This document shows positions 1 to 6,926 of a stretch of 14,274 nt of DNA, piece by piece. Under the pieces are notes generated by a model. The model had not been told where the DNA came from. It was given only the letters and a program-made list of their open reading frames with translations, and did not search any database. Where the stretch lies: the NCBI GenBank assembly GCA_964520885.1, contig CAZFQD010000053.1, positions 1 through 14,274 of the forward strand, written 5' to 3'. A program made the translations under genes and the position numbers. Numbering within the stretch: the first letter of the stretch is position 1; the number at the start of each line of letters is the position of its first letter. The stretch comes from CAZFQD01 sp964520885 (GTDB taxonomy: Bacteria > Bacillota > Clostridia > Oscillospirales > SIG519).

Positions 1-75
1 TCTGCTTAAAAATTTTTAAAAAATGCTTGACTTTTAATAGTTAGTCACCTCATTTATAATTAAATTTATTTGTTA

Positions 76-930
76 CTATTTTAAGCATTTTACCCAAATA
101 TTCATATCTTCATAACCGCCACAAATATCGCAGTTATTAATTAATCTACCAGTATAATTATATTTTAACCTGCTTAAAACCTTATTAATTCCGGGATTAA
201 TTGCTCTTGAAAGGCTATATAATACTCTAAAGTTTCTTTTGTTTAACTCTATTTCAAGATAATCTTTATTAAAAACTGGGCTAGGATATGTTTCAAAAAC
301 AAAGGAAAATAAACTAATCATTTGAGGTATATCAGATTTTTTAGCTTGTCTTACTATAAAATCTTGCTCTTTTGGCAAACTAAACTCCTTACTATCATTT
401 TTGCACATTTGTATTATAGAATCTTCCTTTTCAGCATTTATAGATATTTGTCTTTTTTTATCTATAAAATATGATATATCCGCAACAGTAAGTTCTTTAT
501 CCGCATTGCCTGCAAATCTTCTTCTTGTGCAATGACGACAATACATTGCACATCGATGTGTTATCAAAAAAAGCACTCTGTCAGGGTATCTATGTGTTAT
601 TCCTTTAACAGGAGAATCCTTTGATTCATGAAGAGGGTCATTTCTATCGCAATTTAAAATTAATGTTTCATTAATTGAAGGAATGGCTTGCCTTCTAATT
701 GGACATTTTTTATTATTCTTATCAAAAAGAGTTGCATAGTAAGGAGTAATAGCCATCTGTAATTTACCCAAACTTTGCTTTACTCCCTCGCACTCAGAGG
801 GGGTAAGTGAAACTACTTTTTTTAATTTTTCTAATGTCGTTATCCTGTTTTTTTTCTGCCATTTCCAATCATTCCATTGTTGTTCAGTTATATCTTTCCA
901 AATTGGAATATCTTTGTAATTTGTTATCAT
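76..930 (-). pseudogene. ablA-ablB remnant: lysine 2,3-aminomutase N-terminus fused in frame to beta-lysine acetyltransferase fragments
   Basis: This is a 284-aa open frame from ATG at 930 with AGGAG (938-942) upstream. Residues 1 to about 155 read as the N-terminus of lysine 2,3-aminomutase: WNDWKWQ, ITPYY, CPIRRQ, and the radical-SAM cluster motif CAMYCRHC with C127, C131 and C134. The aminomutase then stops where its barrel should continue. From about residue 157 the protein resembles the linker and GNAT start of beta-lysine N6-acetyltransferase (VFETYPSPVF, 211-220). It jumps again near 230 to the C-terminal part of that family (INPGIN, GRLINN, GGYEDMNIW). Intact AblA is about 420 aa and intact AblB about 270 aa. 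The PLP-lysine and substrate-binding parts of AblA and the acetyl-CoA loop of AblB are missing. The intact pair makes the osmolyte N-epsilon-acetyl-beta-lysine, so this product should be inactive for both steps. Family assignment is from remembered conservation. A real short protein or an assembly artefact cannot be excluded. Confidence 0.8.
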
Positions 931-1049
931 TATCTATCTCCTAAAATATTTTGTGCTAAAAAGTTTTTCCTAATTTAATTTTTATATTAAAAGTAATATC
1001 AAATCTATTTATTATTATTTCTAAATTATACCTCCAAAATTCCATTTAA

Positions 1050-1108
1050 ATTAAAAATGTGCCACAGAGAAGTCTCAGTAGCACATACTAACAACATATC
1101 TATAATCT
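1050..1108 (-). ncRNA. possible short RNA or attenuated leader ending in an intrinsic-terminator hairpin
   Basis: On the minus strand a strong promoter (1115-1143) should start transcription near 1108. About 22 nt downstream lies a hairpin with arms 1078-1086 and 1057-1065: nine pairs, one of them G-U, with a small inner stem. It is followed by a run of five T. Transcription would therefore either stop after roughly 55-60 nt or read on into the ablA-ablB remnant. This could be a small RNA, a leader attenuator, or the scar of a lost upstream gene. The promoter and hairpin are visible; that an RNA is made is inference. Confidence 0.4.
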
Positions 1109-1114
1109 TTTATT

Positions 1115-1143
1115 ATTATATACAAAAAAACAATAAAAGTCAA
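1115..1143 (-). promoter_or_regulatory. sigma-A-type promoter toward the ablA-ablB remnant
   Basis: Read on the minus strand, TTGACT (1143-1138) and TATAAT (1120-1115) are separated by exactly 17 bp. This is one mismatch from the housekeeping consensus. The -35 box lies inside the left arm of the 13-bp inverted repeat. Confidence 0.65.
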
Positions 1144-1234
1144 TAGAGCAGGCTAAATTTATGCTGTTTCTTTGTTTCTTTGTTTGTGTGTTGCTTTTGT
1201 TAGTTTGATAAATATAAACTTTGCTCTATTGACT
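1138..1234. repeat. 13-bp perfect inverted repeat framing two divergent promoters
   Basis: AGTCAATAGAGCA (1138-1150) recurs as its exact reverse complement at 1222-1234, with 71 bp between. In both directions the arm supplies TGCTCTA followed directly by a TTGACT -35 box, so the two promoters have the same upstream flank. The DNA between the arms is rich in TTTG/TTTC runs and has no gene. The symmetry could mark a shared regulator site, or simply duplicated promoter DNA. Confidence 0.6.
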
Positions 1235-1257
1235 ACTAATTATAATAATGATAAAAT
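1229..1257 (+). promoter_or_regulatory. likely mnmE promoter
   Basis: TTGACT (1229-1234) and TAAAAT (1252-1257) are separated by 17 bp. Each box is one base from consensus. The predicted start near 1264 gives a leader of about 60 nt that contains a heptamer tract and the mnmE ribosome binding site. Confidence 0.55.
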
Positions 1258-1281
1258 TAAACAAATAGTAATAAAACATAA

Positions 1282-1304
1282 ATTCCTCATTCCTCATTCC
1301 TAAT
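1282..1304. repeat. ATTCCTC heptamer tandem repeat next to the mnmE ribosome binding site
   Basis: The unit ATTCCTC occurs twice, followed by a degenerate third copy (ATTCCTA). It ends a few bases before the strong AAGGAGGT site (1309-1316) of mnmE. The CCT-rich unit is partly complementary to that site. Confidence 0.7.
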
Positions 1305-1324
1305 TAATAAGGAGGTGTTTTTTT

Positions 1325-2692
1325 ATGTCAACCATTGCGGCTATATCCACTCCTCATGGTGTTGGTGGTATTTCAATTATTAGAATAAGTGGGGATAATG
1401 CTTTTTTTATTTGCCAAAAGGTTTTTAAATCAAAAAGTGGTATCTCTATTTCTAATATGCAAGGCTATACAGTTCATTTTGGAACAGTTTATGATTTAGA
1501 GGGCAATTTAATTGATGAAGTTTTATTAACTGTTTTTAAAGCTCCAAACAGTTACACAGCAGAAAATTCTATTGAAATATCTTGTCACGGAGGCTTGACG
1601 GTTAGTGCTAATGTTTTAAATGTTGTGCTTAGTGCAGGTGCAAATATGGCTTTGCCGGGTGAATTTACAAAAAGAGCTTTTTTAAATGGAAAAATAGATT
1701 TGTCCCGTGCAGAAGCAGTAATTGATTTAATAAATGCCGATAGTAGCATTAACGCAAAAGCGGCCATTTGGCAGTTAGAGGGAGCTGTTTCAAAAAAAAT
1801 TGAACAAATAAGACAGCTTTTAATTGAAGTTAATTCAGAAATATTGGCCTTTGTGGATTATCCGGATGAGGATATTGCCGATGTTTCTGTTAAGAGTTTA
1901 CAACCCAAACTTTTAAAGGCTCGCACTTATTGTGAAAAACTAATCAAATCCTTTGAAAGTGGCAGTGCAATTAAGGATGGAATTCGCTGTGCAATTATTG
2001 GAAAGCCAAATGCCGGGAAATCCTCGCTTATGAATATTTTATCTAAAAAAGAAAAAAGTATTGTTACTCACATAGCAGGCACAACAAGAGATATTATTGA
2101 GGACACTGTAATTTTAGGTGGAATAAAGTTAATTCTTTCTGATACGGCAGGGGTTAGAGATACCAAAGATATAATTGAAAAATTGGGCGTGGAAAAAGCC
2201 TTTTTAGAAGGACAAAAATCTAATCTTTTATTGTGTGTGTTTGATAGTAATACAAAATTAACTTCTGAGGATTTGCTGGTAATTGAATTTGCAAAAGATA
2301 AAAAAGCAATTGCAGTTATAAACAAAACTGATTTAGATAATATGCTTAACATTGAATTAATAAAAAAGAGTTTTAAACATATTGTTTATATTTCTGCTTT
2401 GACAGGCGAAGGGCAACTTGGACTTGAAAAGGTAATAAGTGAAATGTTTATTGATGGTAGCATATCCATTGAAAATGGAGAGTTAATAACAAATATTAGA
2501 CACAAAAATTGTCTTAATAAAGCCAATGTTCACATTCAAAATGCTATAAATGCACTAAATAATGGGACGACTTTTGATGCTATTAGTGTTGACATTTGCG
2601 AAGCACTTTGTGCATTAGGGGAAATTACAGGGCAAACAGTAAATGAACAAATTATAAAGGATATTTTCAAGAGATTTTGCGTTGGTAAATAA
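1325..2692 (+). CDS. mnmE: tRNA uridine-5-carboxymethylaminomethyl modification GTPase MnmE
   Basis: This 455-aa protein is the usual length for MnmE, the GTPase that works with MnmG to modify C5 of the wobble uridine in certain tRNAs, using a formyl-folate donor. The N-terminal folate-binding domain begins with the typical TIAAISTPHGVGGISIIR. A helical domain follows, interrupted by a G domain with G1 GKPNAGKS (226-233), the AGTTRD switch (251-256), G3 DTAG (273-276) and G4 NKTD (333-336). The chain ends FCVGK, with the family's catalytic cysteine at C452. The ATG start has AAGGAGGT at 1309-1316. The gene stands alone: the usual partner mnmG is not in the window. A heptamer tract and promoter lie upstream and a terminator downstream, so it is probably a single-gene unit. 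Confidence 0.97.
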   Translation: MSTIAAISTPHGVGGISIIRISGDNAFFICQKVFKSKSGISISNMQGYTVHFGTVYDLEGNLIDEVLLTVFKAPNSYTAENSIEISCHGGLTVSANVLNVVLSAGANMALPGEFTKRAFLNGKIDLSRAEAVIDLINADSSINAKAAIWQLEGAVSKKIEQIRQLLIEVNSEILAFVDYPDEDIADVSVKSLQPKLLKARTYCEKLIKSFESGSAIKDGIRCAIIGKPNAGKSSLMNILSKKEKSIVTHIAGTTRDIIEDTVILGGIKLILSDTAGVRDTKDIIEKLGVEKAFLEGQKSNLLLCVFDSNTKLTSEDLLVIEFAKDKKAIAVINKTDLDNMLNIELIKKSFKHIVYISALTGEGQLGLEKVISEMFIDGSISIENGELITNIRHKNCLNKANVHIQNAINALNNGTTFDAISVDICEALCALGEITGQTVNEQIIKDIFKRFCVGK

Positions 2693-2702
2693 TTAATAAG
2701 TG

Positions 2703-2723
2703 GAAAGTTGAAAGTTGAAAGTT
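2703..2723. repeat. GAAAGTT heptamer tandem repeat
   Basis: There are three perfect head-to-tail copies of GAAAGTT, starting 10 bp after the mnmE stop. It is the same sequence class as the tract at 9630-9657, which reads CTTTCAA on the plus strand, but in the opposite orientation. The rest of the 255-bp gap to acpP holds a terminator and a second hairpin, with no gene seen. Confidence 0.8.
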
Positions 2724-2827
2724 GTTTTATAGGGGGATTGTCGTCCGCAATCTATGTAAAGCGACTAATTAAATTATAAAATACAAATCAACAATACTAA
2801 CTACTAATAACTATATTCTAACTACTA

Positions 2828-2867
2828 AAAGCACACAAAGAAATAATTTTCTCGTGTGCTTTTTTTA
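2828..2867 (+). terminator. intrinsic terminator of mnmE, possibly bidirectional
   Basis: AAAGCACAC (2828-2836) pairs perfectly with GTGTGCTTT (2854-2862), and the arm runs into a string of T on the plus strand. The minus strand has a shorter T run after the same stem. It could therefore also stop transcription arriving from acpP. Confidence 0.8.
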
Positions 2868-2906
2868 TTTGCATCTTCTTTTGCAATAAATTTTAAGTGC
2901 AAAGCA

Positions 2907-2925
2907 GGGACAGATTTTCCGTCCC
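2907..2925. repeat. GGGAC/GTCCC hairpin downstream of acpP
   Basis: GGGAC (2907-2911) pairs with GTCCC (2921-2925) across a 9-nt loop, 23 bp past the acpP stop. There is no T run, so it is not a classic terminator. It may protect the 3' end of the long operon message or be a dispersed small repeat. Confidence 0.45.
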
Positions 2926-2947
2926 ACATTTAACTTGAATATTTTAA

Positions 2948-3175
2948 TTAACTGTTAGTATCAATATATTTTACAACATCGCCAACAGTTTTAAGGTTAG
3001 TGGCCTCTTCGTCTGGAACTGCTATGCCAAAATTGTCCTCAATGCTCATTAGTAGTTCAACAACATCAAGTGAGTCTGCTCCCAAATCTTCGGATATTGA
3101 AGATTCCATAGTTATTTTTTCTTGGTCAACATCAAGTTGTTCAGAAAGTAATTTTTTTACCTTGTCAAATGTCAT
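2948..3175 (-). CDS. acpP: acyl carrier protein
   Basis: This 75-aa acidic protein has the acyl-carrier-protein signature GADSLDVVELLM, with S35 expected to carry the 4'-phosphopantetheine arm that holds the growing fatty acid. The start is set at ATG 3175 because GGAGG sits about 8 nt upstream. An upstream in-frame TTG at 3190 would put the ribosome binding site inside the gene. It is the last gene of the fatty-acid operon, 27 bp after accA. In many clostridia acpP sits near fabH or fabK instead, so the terminal position is somewhat unusual. It is followed by hairpins and a shared terminator facing mnmE. Confidence 0.95.
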   Translation of the reverse strand: MTFDKVKKLLSEQLDVDQEKITMESSISEDLGADSLDVVELLMSIEDNFGIAVPDEEATNLKTVGDVVKYIDTNS

Positions 3176-3202
3176 TTTGTTTTCCTCCAATATATTAATT
3201 TT

Positions 3203-4009
3203 TTAATCGGCGAAATCGCCAATTTTGCGAAATTTATTATACCTATGCTGTGCTAACTCCTCTTTAGGTATCTTTTTTAGTCTTGCAAGGCTCTTTTTTA
3301 ATGCCTCTTTAATGTTTTTTGCATATATAGTTTTATCTAAATGCCCACCGCCAATAGGCTCTTCAATTACTACATCAATAATTCCCAATTCCAATAAATC
3401 ATAAGAAGTAATTTTCATAATTCGAGCAGCTTCTTTATCTCTTGACGCATCTTTCCAAAGAATACTTGCAAAGCCTCTTGGAGATATAACTGAATACACA
3501 GCATTTTCAAGCATTAAAACTTCATTAGCAACCGCCAATGCTAATGCTCCTCCGCTTCCACCCTCTCCGGTTATAATACTCACAACAGGAACAGAAAGGG
3601 AAGACATCTCCAATAAATTTCTTGCAATTGCTTCTCCTTGACCTCTTTCCTCTGCTCCAACTCCACAATGTGCACCCGGAGTATCTACAAAGCAAATAAT
3701 TGGTCTATTAAATTTCTCGGCTTGTTTCATTAATCTTAAAGCTTTTCTATAGCCCTCAGGCTGTGGCATTCCAAAGTTACACTTAATATTTTCAGTAACA
3801 GTTTTGCCCTTTGAATGTCCAATAACTGTAATCGGTTTTCCGCTGATTGTTGCAATCCCACCTATAATTGCAGTATCTTCTGCATAAAATCTATCTCCGT
3901 GAAGTTCAGTAAAGTCTTTAAATATTAATGGAATTAAATCTTTAATATTTGGGCGTTGCTTATTTTTAGCTATTTCCATTCTAATGTTGGGGTCTAAGGT
4001 GTCATTCAT
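3203..4009 (-). CDS. accA: acetyl-CoA carboxylase carboxyltransferase, alpha subunit
   Basis: This 268-aa protein is half of the carboxyltransferase that moves CO2 from biotin on AccB to acetyl-CoA, making malonyl-CoA. Family features are the N-terminal ELHGDRFYAED, GMPQPEGYRKA, FVDTPGAHCGVGAEERGQ and the glycine-rich GEGGSGGALAL. It is shorter than the enterobacterial protein (about 319 aa) because the N-terminal helical extension is reduced, as in many clostridia. The ATG overlaps the end of accD by 8 bp, forming ATGAATGA. That predicts translational coupling and a 1:1 supply of the two subunits. A purine-rich AGGGGGA lies within the end of accD as ribosome binding site. Confidence 0.96.
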   Translation of the reverse strand: MNDTLDPNIRMEIAKNKQRPNIKDLIPLIFKDFTELHGDRFYAEDTAIIGGIATISGKPITVIGHSKGKTVTENIKCNFGMPQPEGYRKALRLMKQAEKFNRPIICFVDTPGAHCGVGAEERGQGEAIARNLLEMSSLSVPVVSIITGEGGSGGALALAVANEVLMLENAVYSVISPRGFASILWKDASRDKEAARIMKITSYDLLELGIIDVVIEEPIGGGHLDKTIYAKNIKEALKKSLARLKKIPKEELAQHRYNKFRKIGDFAD

Positions 4010-4877
4010 CTATCTTTTCCCCCTTATGAAACATTAATAATTTACCCAAAACATCTTTTAAGTCATTTCTATTAATTACCATATCAATAAAGCCATGCTT
4101 TAATAAAAATTCAGCAGTTTGAAAATCATCTGGCAATTTTTCTCCAATTGTGCCTTCAATAACCCTTCTCCCAGCAAATCCAACTAATGCTTTTGGTTCT
4201 GAAATTATTATATCGCCCAAACTTGCAAAACTTGCAGTAACTCCACCTGTAACAGGGTCTGTCAAAACAGTAATATATAACAATCCATTGTCAGAATGCT
4301 TTTTAACTGCGGCACTAACCTTTGCCATTTGCATTAAGGATACAATTCCCTCGTGCATTCTTGCTCCGCCAGAAGCACAAAATACGATAACAGGTAACTT
4401 TTGCTCAATGCCTTTTTCAAAAAGCCTTGTAATTTTTTCTCCAACAACGCTTCCCATAGATGCCATCATAAAATTACTATCCATAACTGCAATTAAACAA
4501 TCATACTCATTTATTTTTGTTTTAACAGTAACAACCGCTTCATTTAAGCCTGTTTTTTGGGAAAGACCTGCAATTTTTTCTTCGTAACCTTCAAAATTAA
4601 TTGGATTTTTTGATTTCAAATTGCCGTCAAACTCCTCAAATTCTCCGTTATCAGAAGTAAAAAACAGCCTTTCATAAGCAGATAATCTATCATGATGTCC
4701 ACAAAATTTGCAAACTTTATTTGATGTTTGATATTCTTCTTTAAATATAACCTTTTTACATTTAGAACATCTATGCACTAATTCTTCTTCTGCATTTTCC
4801 GCTTCAGTTACTTGAGTATTAGGAACAGTGCGAGATATAGTAACATATCTTGTTTTTTTAAATAAATCGGTAAGCAT
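4002..4877 (-). CDS. accD: acetyl-CoA carboxylase carboxyltransferase, beta subunit
   Basis: This 291-aa protein is the zinc-ribbon partner of AccA in the carboxyltransferase. Four cysteines, C37-x2-C40 and C56-x2-C59, form the zinc finger. The crotonase-like core carries CASGGARMHEG, DPVTGGVTASFA and GRRVIEGTIGE. The start is set at ATG 4877 with AGGGGTGG just upstream. The open frame continues 27 codons further upstream to 4958, but that extension is read from tandem-repeat spacer DNA and lacks family similarity. It follows accC after a 164-bp spacer full of hairpins and overlaps accA. Confidence 0.96.
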   Translation of the reverse strand: MLTDLFKKTRYVTISRTVPNTQVTEAENAEEELVHRCSKCKKVIFKEEYQTSNKVCKFCGHHDRLSAYERLFFTSDNGEFEEFDGNLKSKNPINFEGYEEKIAGLSQKTGLNEAVVTVKTKINEYDCLIAVMDSNFMMASMGSVVGEKITRLFEKGIEQKLPVIVFCASGGARMHEGIVSLMQMAKVSAAVKKHSDNGLLYITVLTDPVTGGVTASFASLGDIIISEPKALVGFAGRRVIEGTIGEKLPDDFQTAEFLLKHGFIDMVINRNDLKDVLGKLLMFHKGEKIDE

Positions 4878-4893
4878 AATAACCACCCCTATA

Positions 4894-4911
4894 TGCGAAC
4901 TAAAGTTCGCA
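4894..4911. repeat. perfect 8-bp hairpin TGCGAACT-AA-AGTTCGCA ahead of accD
   Basis: An 8-bp perfect inverted repeat with a 2-nt loop lies a few bases before the accD ribosome binding site on the transcribed strand. It has no T run, so it is more likely an RNA-processing, stability or repeat element than a terminator. Confidence 0.6.
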
Positions 4912-4913
4912 GT

Positions 4914-4941
4914 GAATAATGAAAAGTGAAAAATGAAGAAT
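4914..4941. repeat. degenerate GAA-type heptamer repeat
   Basis: Four successive 7-mers, GAATAAT, GAAAAGT, GAAAAAT and GAAGAAT, lie in the accC-accD spacer. The period is 7 and most units differ at one or two bases. Confidence 0.6.
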
Positions 4942-4942
4942 G

Positions 4943-4965
4943 TCGGTATCAAAGCCATTTTCTTT
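4943..4965. repeat. dispersed 23-bp repeat, copy 1
   Basis: Begins TCGGTATCAAA and matches 9561-9583 at 21 of 23 positions in the same orientation. In this copy ATCAAAG (4948-4954) and CTTTGAT (4962-4968) form a 7-bp hairpin. A second hairpin, GACC/GGTC with partial outer pairing, follows at 4977-4995. Confidence 0.65.
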
Positions 4966-5041
4966 GATTAGATTTCGGATGACCAAAGGTCGCCCCTACG
5001 CAATTTTGTCGTGAATTGTGAATTGATTTTCATTCTACGTT

Positions 5042-6403
5042 CTACATTTTATTAAGTCTTTCTACAATGTTATGTGATTGCAAAAAGCCTGTGTCATATT
5101 TGCCTGCTAAAAAATCGGCATCTCTTAATATTTCCAATTGAAAATCGGCATTAGTTATAATACCATCAAACAAAAACTCTGAAATTGCTCTTTTCATTCT
5201 TGCTATCGCTTCTTTCCTTGTTGAGCCATTAACTATAAGTTTTGCTATCATACTATCATAAAACGGAGGAACTTGATAGCCTTGATAAACAGCGCTATCC
5301 ACACGAACACCCGGTCCGCCGGGAACATGCAAGGCATTAATAGTTCCGGGACAAGGAGCGAAATTTCTCTTTGCATCTTCTGCATTTATTCTGCATTCTA
5401 TTGCATGTCCTCTTTGTTTTATATCCTTTTGAGAAAATTTTAACTTTTGACCTGACGCAATTTCAATTTGTAATTTTATTAAGTCTAAACCTGTAACCAA
5501 TTCTGTAACAGGATGCTCAACTTGAATTCTTGTATTCATTTCCATAAAGTAATATTTATGATTTTTATCTACTAAAAACTCAATAGTTCCAGCATTTTTA
5601 TAGCCAACAGCCTTTGCTACTTTAACTGCCGCAATTCCCATTTCATTTCTTAATTTTTGTGTTAAAAATGGAGAAGGGCTTTCCTCAATTAATTTTTGAT
5701 TTTTTCTTTGAATAGAACATTCTCTTTCAAAAAGATGAACGGTATTTCCAAAATTATCAGATAATATTTGAAATTCTATATGATGAGGTTCAATAATAAA
5801 TTTTTCCATATAAACACAGTCATTAGAAAAACAAGATTTAGCCTCAGATTTTGCTGTGTTAAATGCGTTTTCAAGTTCTTTTTGTTTATTAACAAGTCTA
5901 ATTCCTCTACCGCCACCTCCGGCAGTAGCCTTAACCATAAGCGGATAACCAATTCGTTTTGCGATTTTTTTAGCCTCTTCATAGTTTTTAACTATGCCAT
6001 CAGAACCGGGAATAACAGGCACCTTAGCCTCCAAAACGGTCTTTCTTGCCTGTGCTTTATCTCCCATTTTAGAAATAATATCACCATCCGGACCTATAAA
6101 TACTATGTTATTATCTTTTACCATATTCGCAAAATCGGCGTTTTCTGCTAAAAATCCAAACCCCGGATGAATAGCCTGTGCACCAGTTGCTAAACAGGCC
6201 GAAATAATTGCTTCTTTATTCAAATAACTTTGCGAAGAATTTGCAGGTCCTATACAAATTGCTTCATCAGCAATTTGAGTGTGCAAAGCCGTTTTATCTG
6301 CTTGTGAATAAACTGCAACACTAATAATACCCATATCTCTACAAGCACGAATTATTCTAACTGCAATTTCGCCTCTATTTGCTACTAAAATTTTTGAAAA
6401 CAT
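5042..6403 (-). CDS. accC: acetyl-CoA carboxylase, biotin carboxylase subunit
   Basis: This 453-aa protein matches the usual length of biotin carboxylase, the ATP-grasp enzyme that carboxylates biotin on AccB with bicarbonate. It opens with FSKILVANRGEIAVRIIRAC. It has the glycine loop AGGGGRGIRLV (161-171), the HHIEFQ segment (207-212) and the catalytic EMNTRIQVEHPVTE (288-301, with R292). The ATG at 6403 has AGAGGT six bases upstream. It follows fabZ across a 71-bp spacer of heptamers. Its stop codon falls where a run of TTCTAC-type repeats begins, suggesting that repeat DNA abuts the coding sequence exactly. Confidence 0.97.
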   Translation of the reverse strand: MFSKILVANRGEIAVRIIRACRDMGIISVAVYSQADKTALHTQIADEAICIGPANSSQSYLNKEAIISACLATGAQAIHPGFGFLAENADFANMVKDNNIVFIGPDGDIISKMGDKAQARKTVLEAKVPVIPGSDGIVKNYEEAKKIAKRIGYPLMVKATAGGGGRGIRLVNKQKELENAFNTAKSEAKSCFSNDCVYMEKFIIEPHHIEFQILSDNFGNTVHLFERECSIQRKNQKLIEESPSPFLTQKLRNEMGIAAVKVAKAVGYKNAGTIEFLVDKNHKYYFMEMNTRIQVEHPVTELVTGLDLIKLQIEIASGQKLKFSQKDIKQRGHAIECRINAEDAKRNFAPCPGTINALHVPGGPGVRVDSAVYQGYQVPPFYDSMIAKLIVNGSTRKEAIARMKRAISEFLFDGIITNADFQLEILRDADFLAGKYDTGFLQSHNIVERLNKM

Positions 6404-6421
6404 AATTTACCTCTTTTTTAA

Positions 6422-6475
6422 GTGGAAAGTGGAAAGTGAAAAGTGGAAAGTTTATTTAATTCTACATTCTACATT
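6422..6475. repeat. GTGGAAA and ATTCTAC heptamer block between fabZ and accC
   Basis: On the plus strand there are four GTGGAAA-type units (6422-6449), a short AT stretch, then two ATTCTAC units (6459-6472). Positions 6440-6475 match 8710-8745 perfectly over 36 bp as reverse complement. The block reaches into the fabZ stop codon (6475-6477). Confidence 0.8.
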
Positions 6476-6900
6476 TAATTCCCTACTGCAAAAGTTAACT
6501 GTGCATAGGCGACTTTTTGTCCATTTACAGTTGCTACTGCTTTTCCAATTCCAATTGGACCTCTAATTTTAATTAATTCAACCTCTAATTCTAAAGTATC
6601 CCCCGGAACAACTTTTCTTTTAAATTTTGCATCATCAATTCCAGCAAAATATCCTATCTTGCCTTTGAATTGCTCCATTGATAATACTGCAACAGCTCCT
6701 GTTTGTGCTAATGATTCTATAATTAAAACTCCGGGTAAAACTGGTGTTCCCGGAAAATGCCCTTTAAAAAACTCTTCTTTGCCTGTGATATGCCATTTTC
6801 CAACCGCTTTTACTCCCGGCTCTAAAACAGTAATTTCATCTAATAATAAAAAAGGGGGTCTATGTGGAATAATTTCTTTAATCTGTTCCTGGTTTAACAA
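6475..6900 (-). CDS. fabZ: 3-hydroxyacyl-ACP dehydratase FabZ
   Basis: This 141-aa hot-dog-fold dehydratase removes water from 3-hydroxyacyl-ACP in each elongation round. The N-terminus QIKEIIPHRPPFLLLDEI and the active-site segment GHFPGTPVLPGVLIIESLAQ (H48, E62) are typical. The start is placed at TTG 6900: AAAGG (6911-6915) lies 10 nt upstream, and the resulting MLNQEQIKEI aligns with the known family N-terminus. The longer frame to GTG 6921 would include the ribosome binding site in the gene. It lies 26 bp after accB. No separate FabA-like isomerase is seen, so unsaturated fatty acids, if made, need another route. Confidence 0.95.
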   Translation of the reverse strand: MLNQEQIKEIIPHRPPFLLLDEITVLEPGVKAVGKWHITGKEEFFKGHFPGTPVLPGVLIIESLAQTGAVAVLSMEQFKGKIGYFAGIDDAKFKRKVVPGDTLELEVELIKIRGPIGIGKAVATVNGQKVAYAQLTFAVGN

Positions 6901-6926
6901 TATAAACAATCCTTTCGCCACAAATA

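Noticed and set aside
27..60. Promoter at the left edge (TTGACT ... TATAAT)
   Set aside because: The gap between the boxes is 22 bp, too long for a normal sigma-A promoter.
83..91. 9-bp inverted repeat AAAATGCTT (20-28) / AAGCATTTT (83-91) around the remnant's 3' end
   Set aside because: Very AT-rich, 54 bp apart, with the right arm inside the coding frame; likely chance.
931..1114. Lysine riboswitch ahead of the ablA remnant
   Set aside because: Only one simple hairpin is visible; the stretch shows none of the multi-helix L-box architecture.
1138..1234. Inverted repeat as the ends of a miniature transposon
   Set aside because: The arms coincide exactly with -35 regions of two good promoters, and no target duplication is seen, so a promoter explanation is simpler.
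4878..4958. N-terminal extension of accD resembling a signal peptide (hydrophobic FFIFHFSLF)
   Set aside because: Those codons are read from tandem-repeat spacer DNA; the ribosome site and family N-terminus fit ATG 4877.
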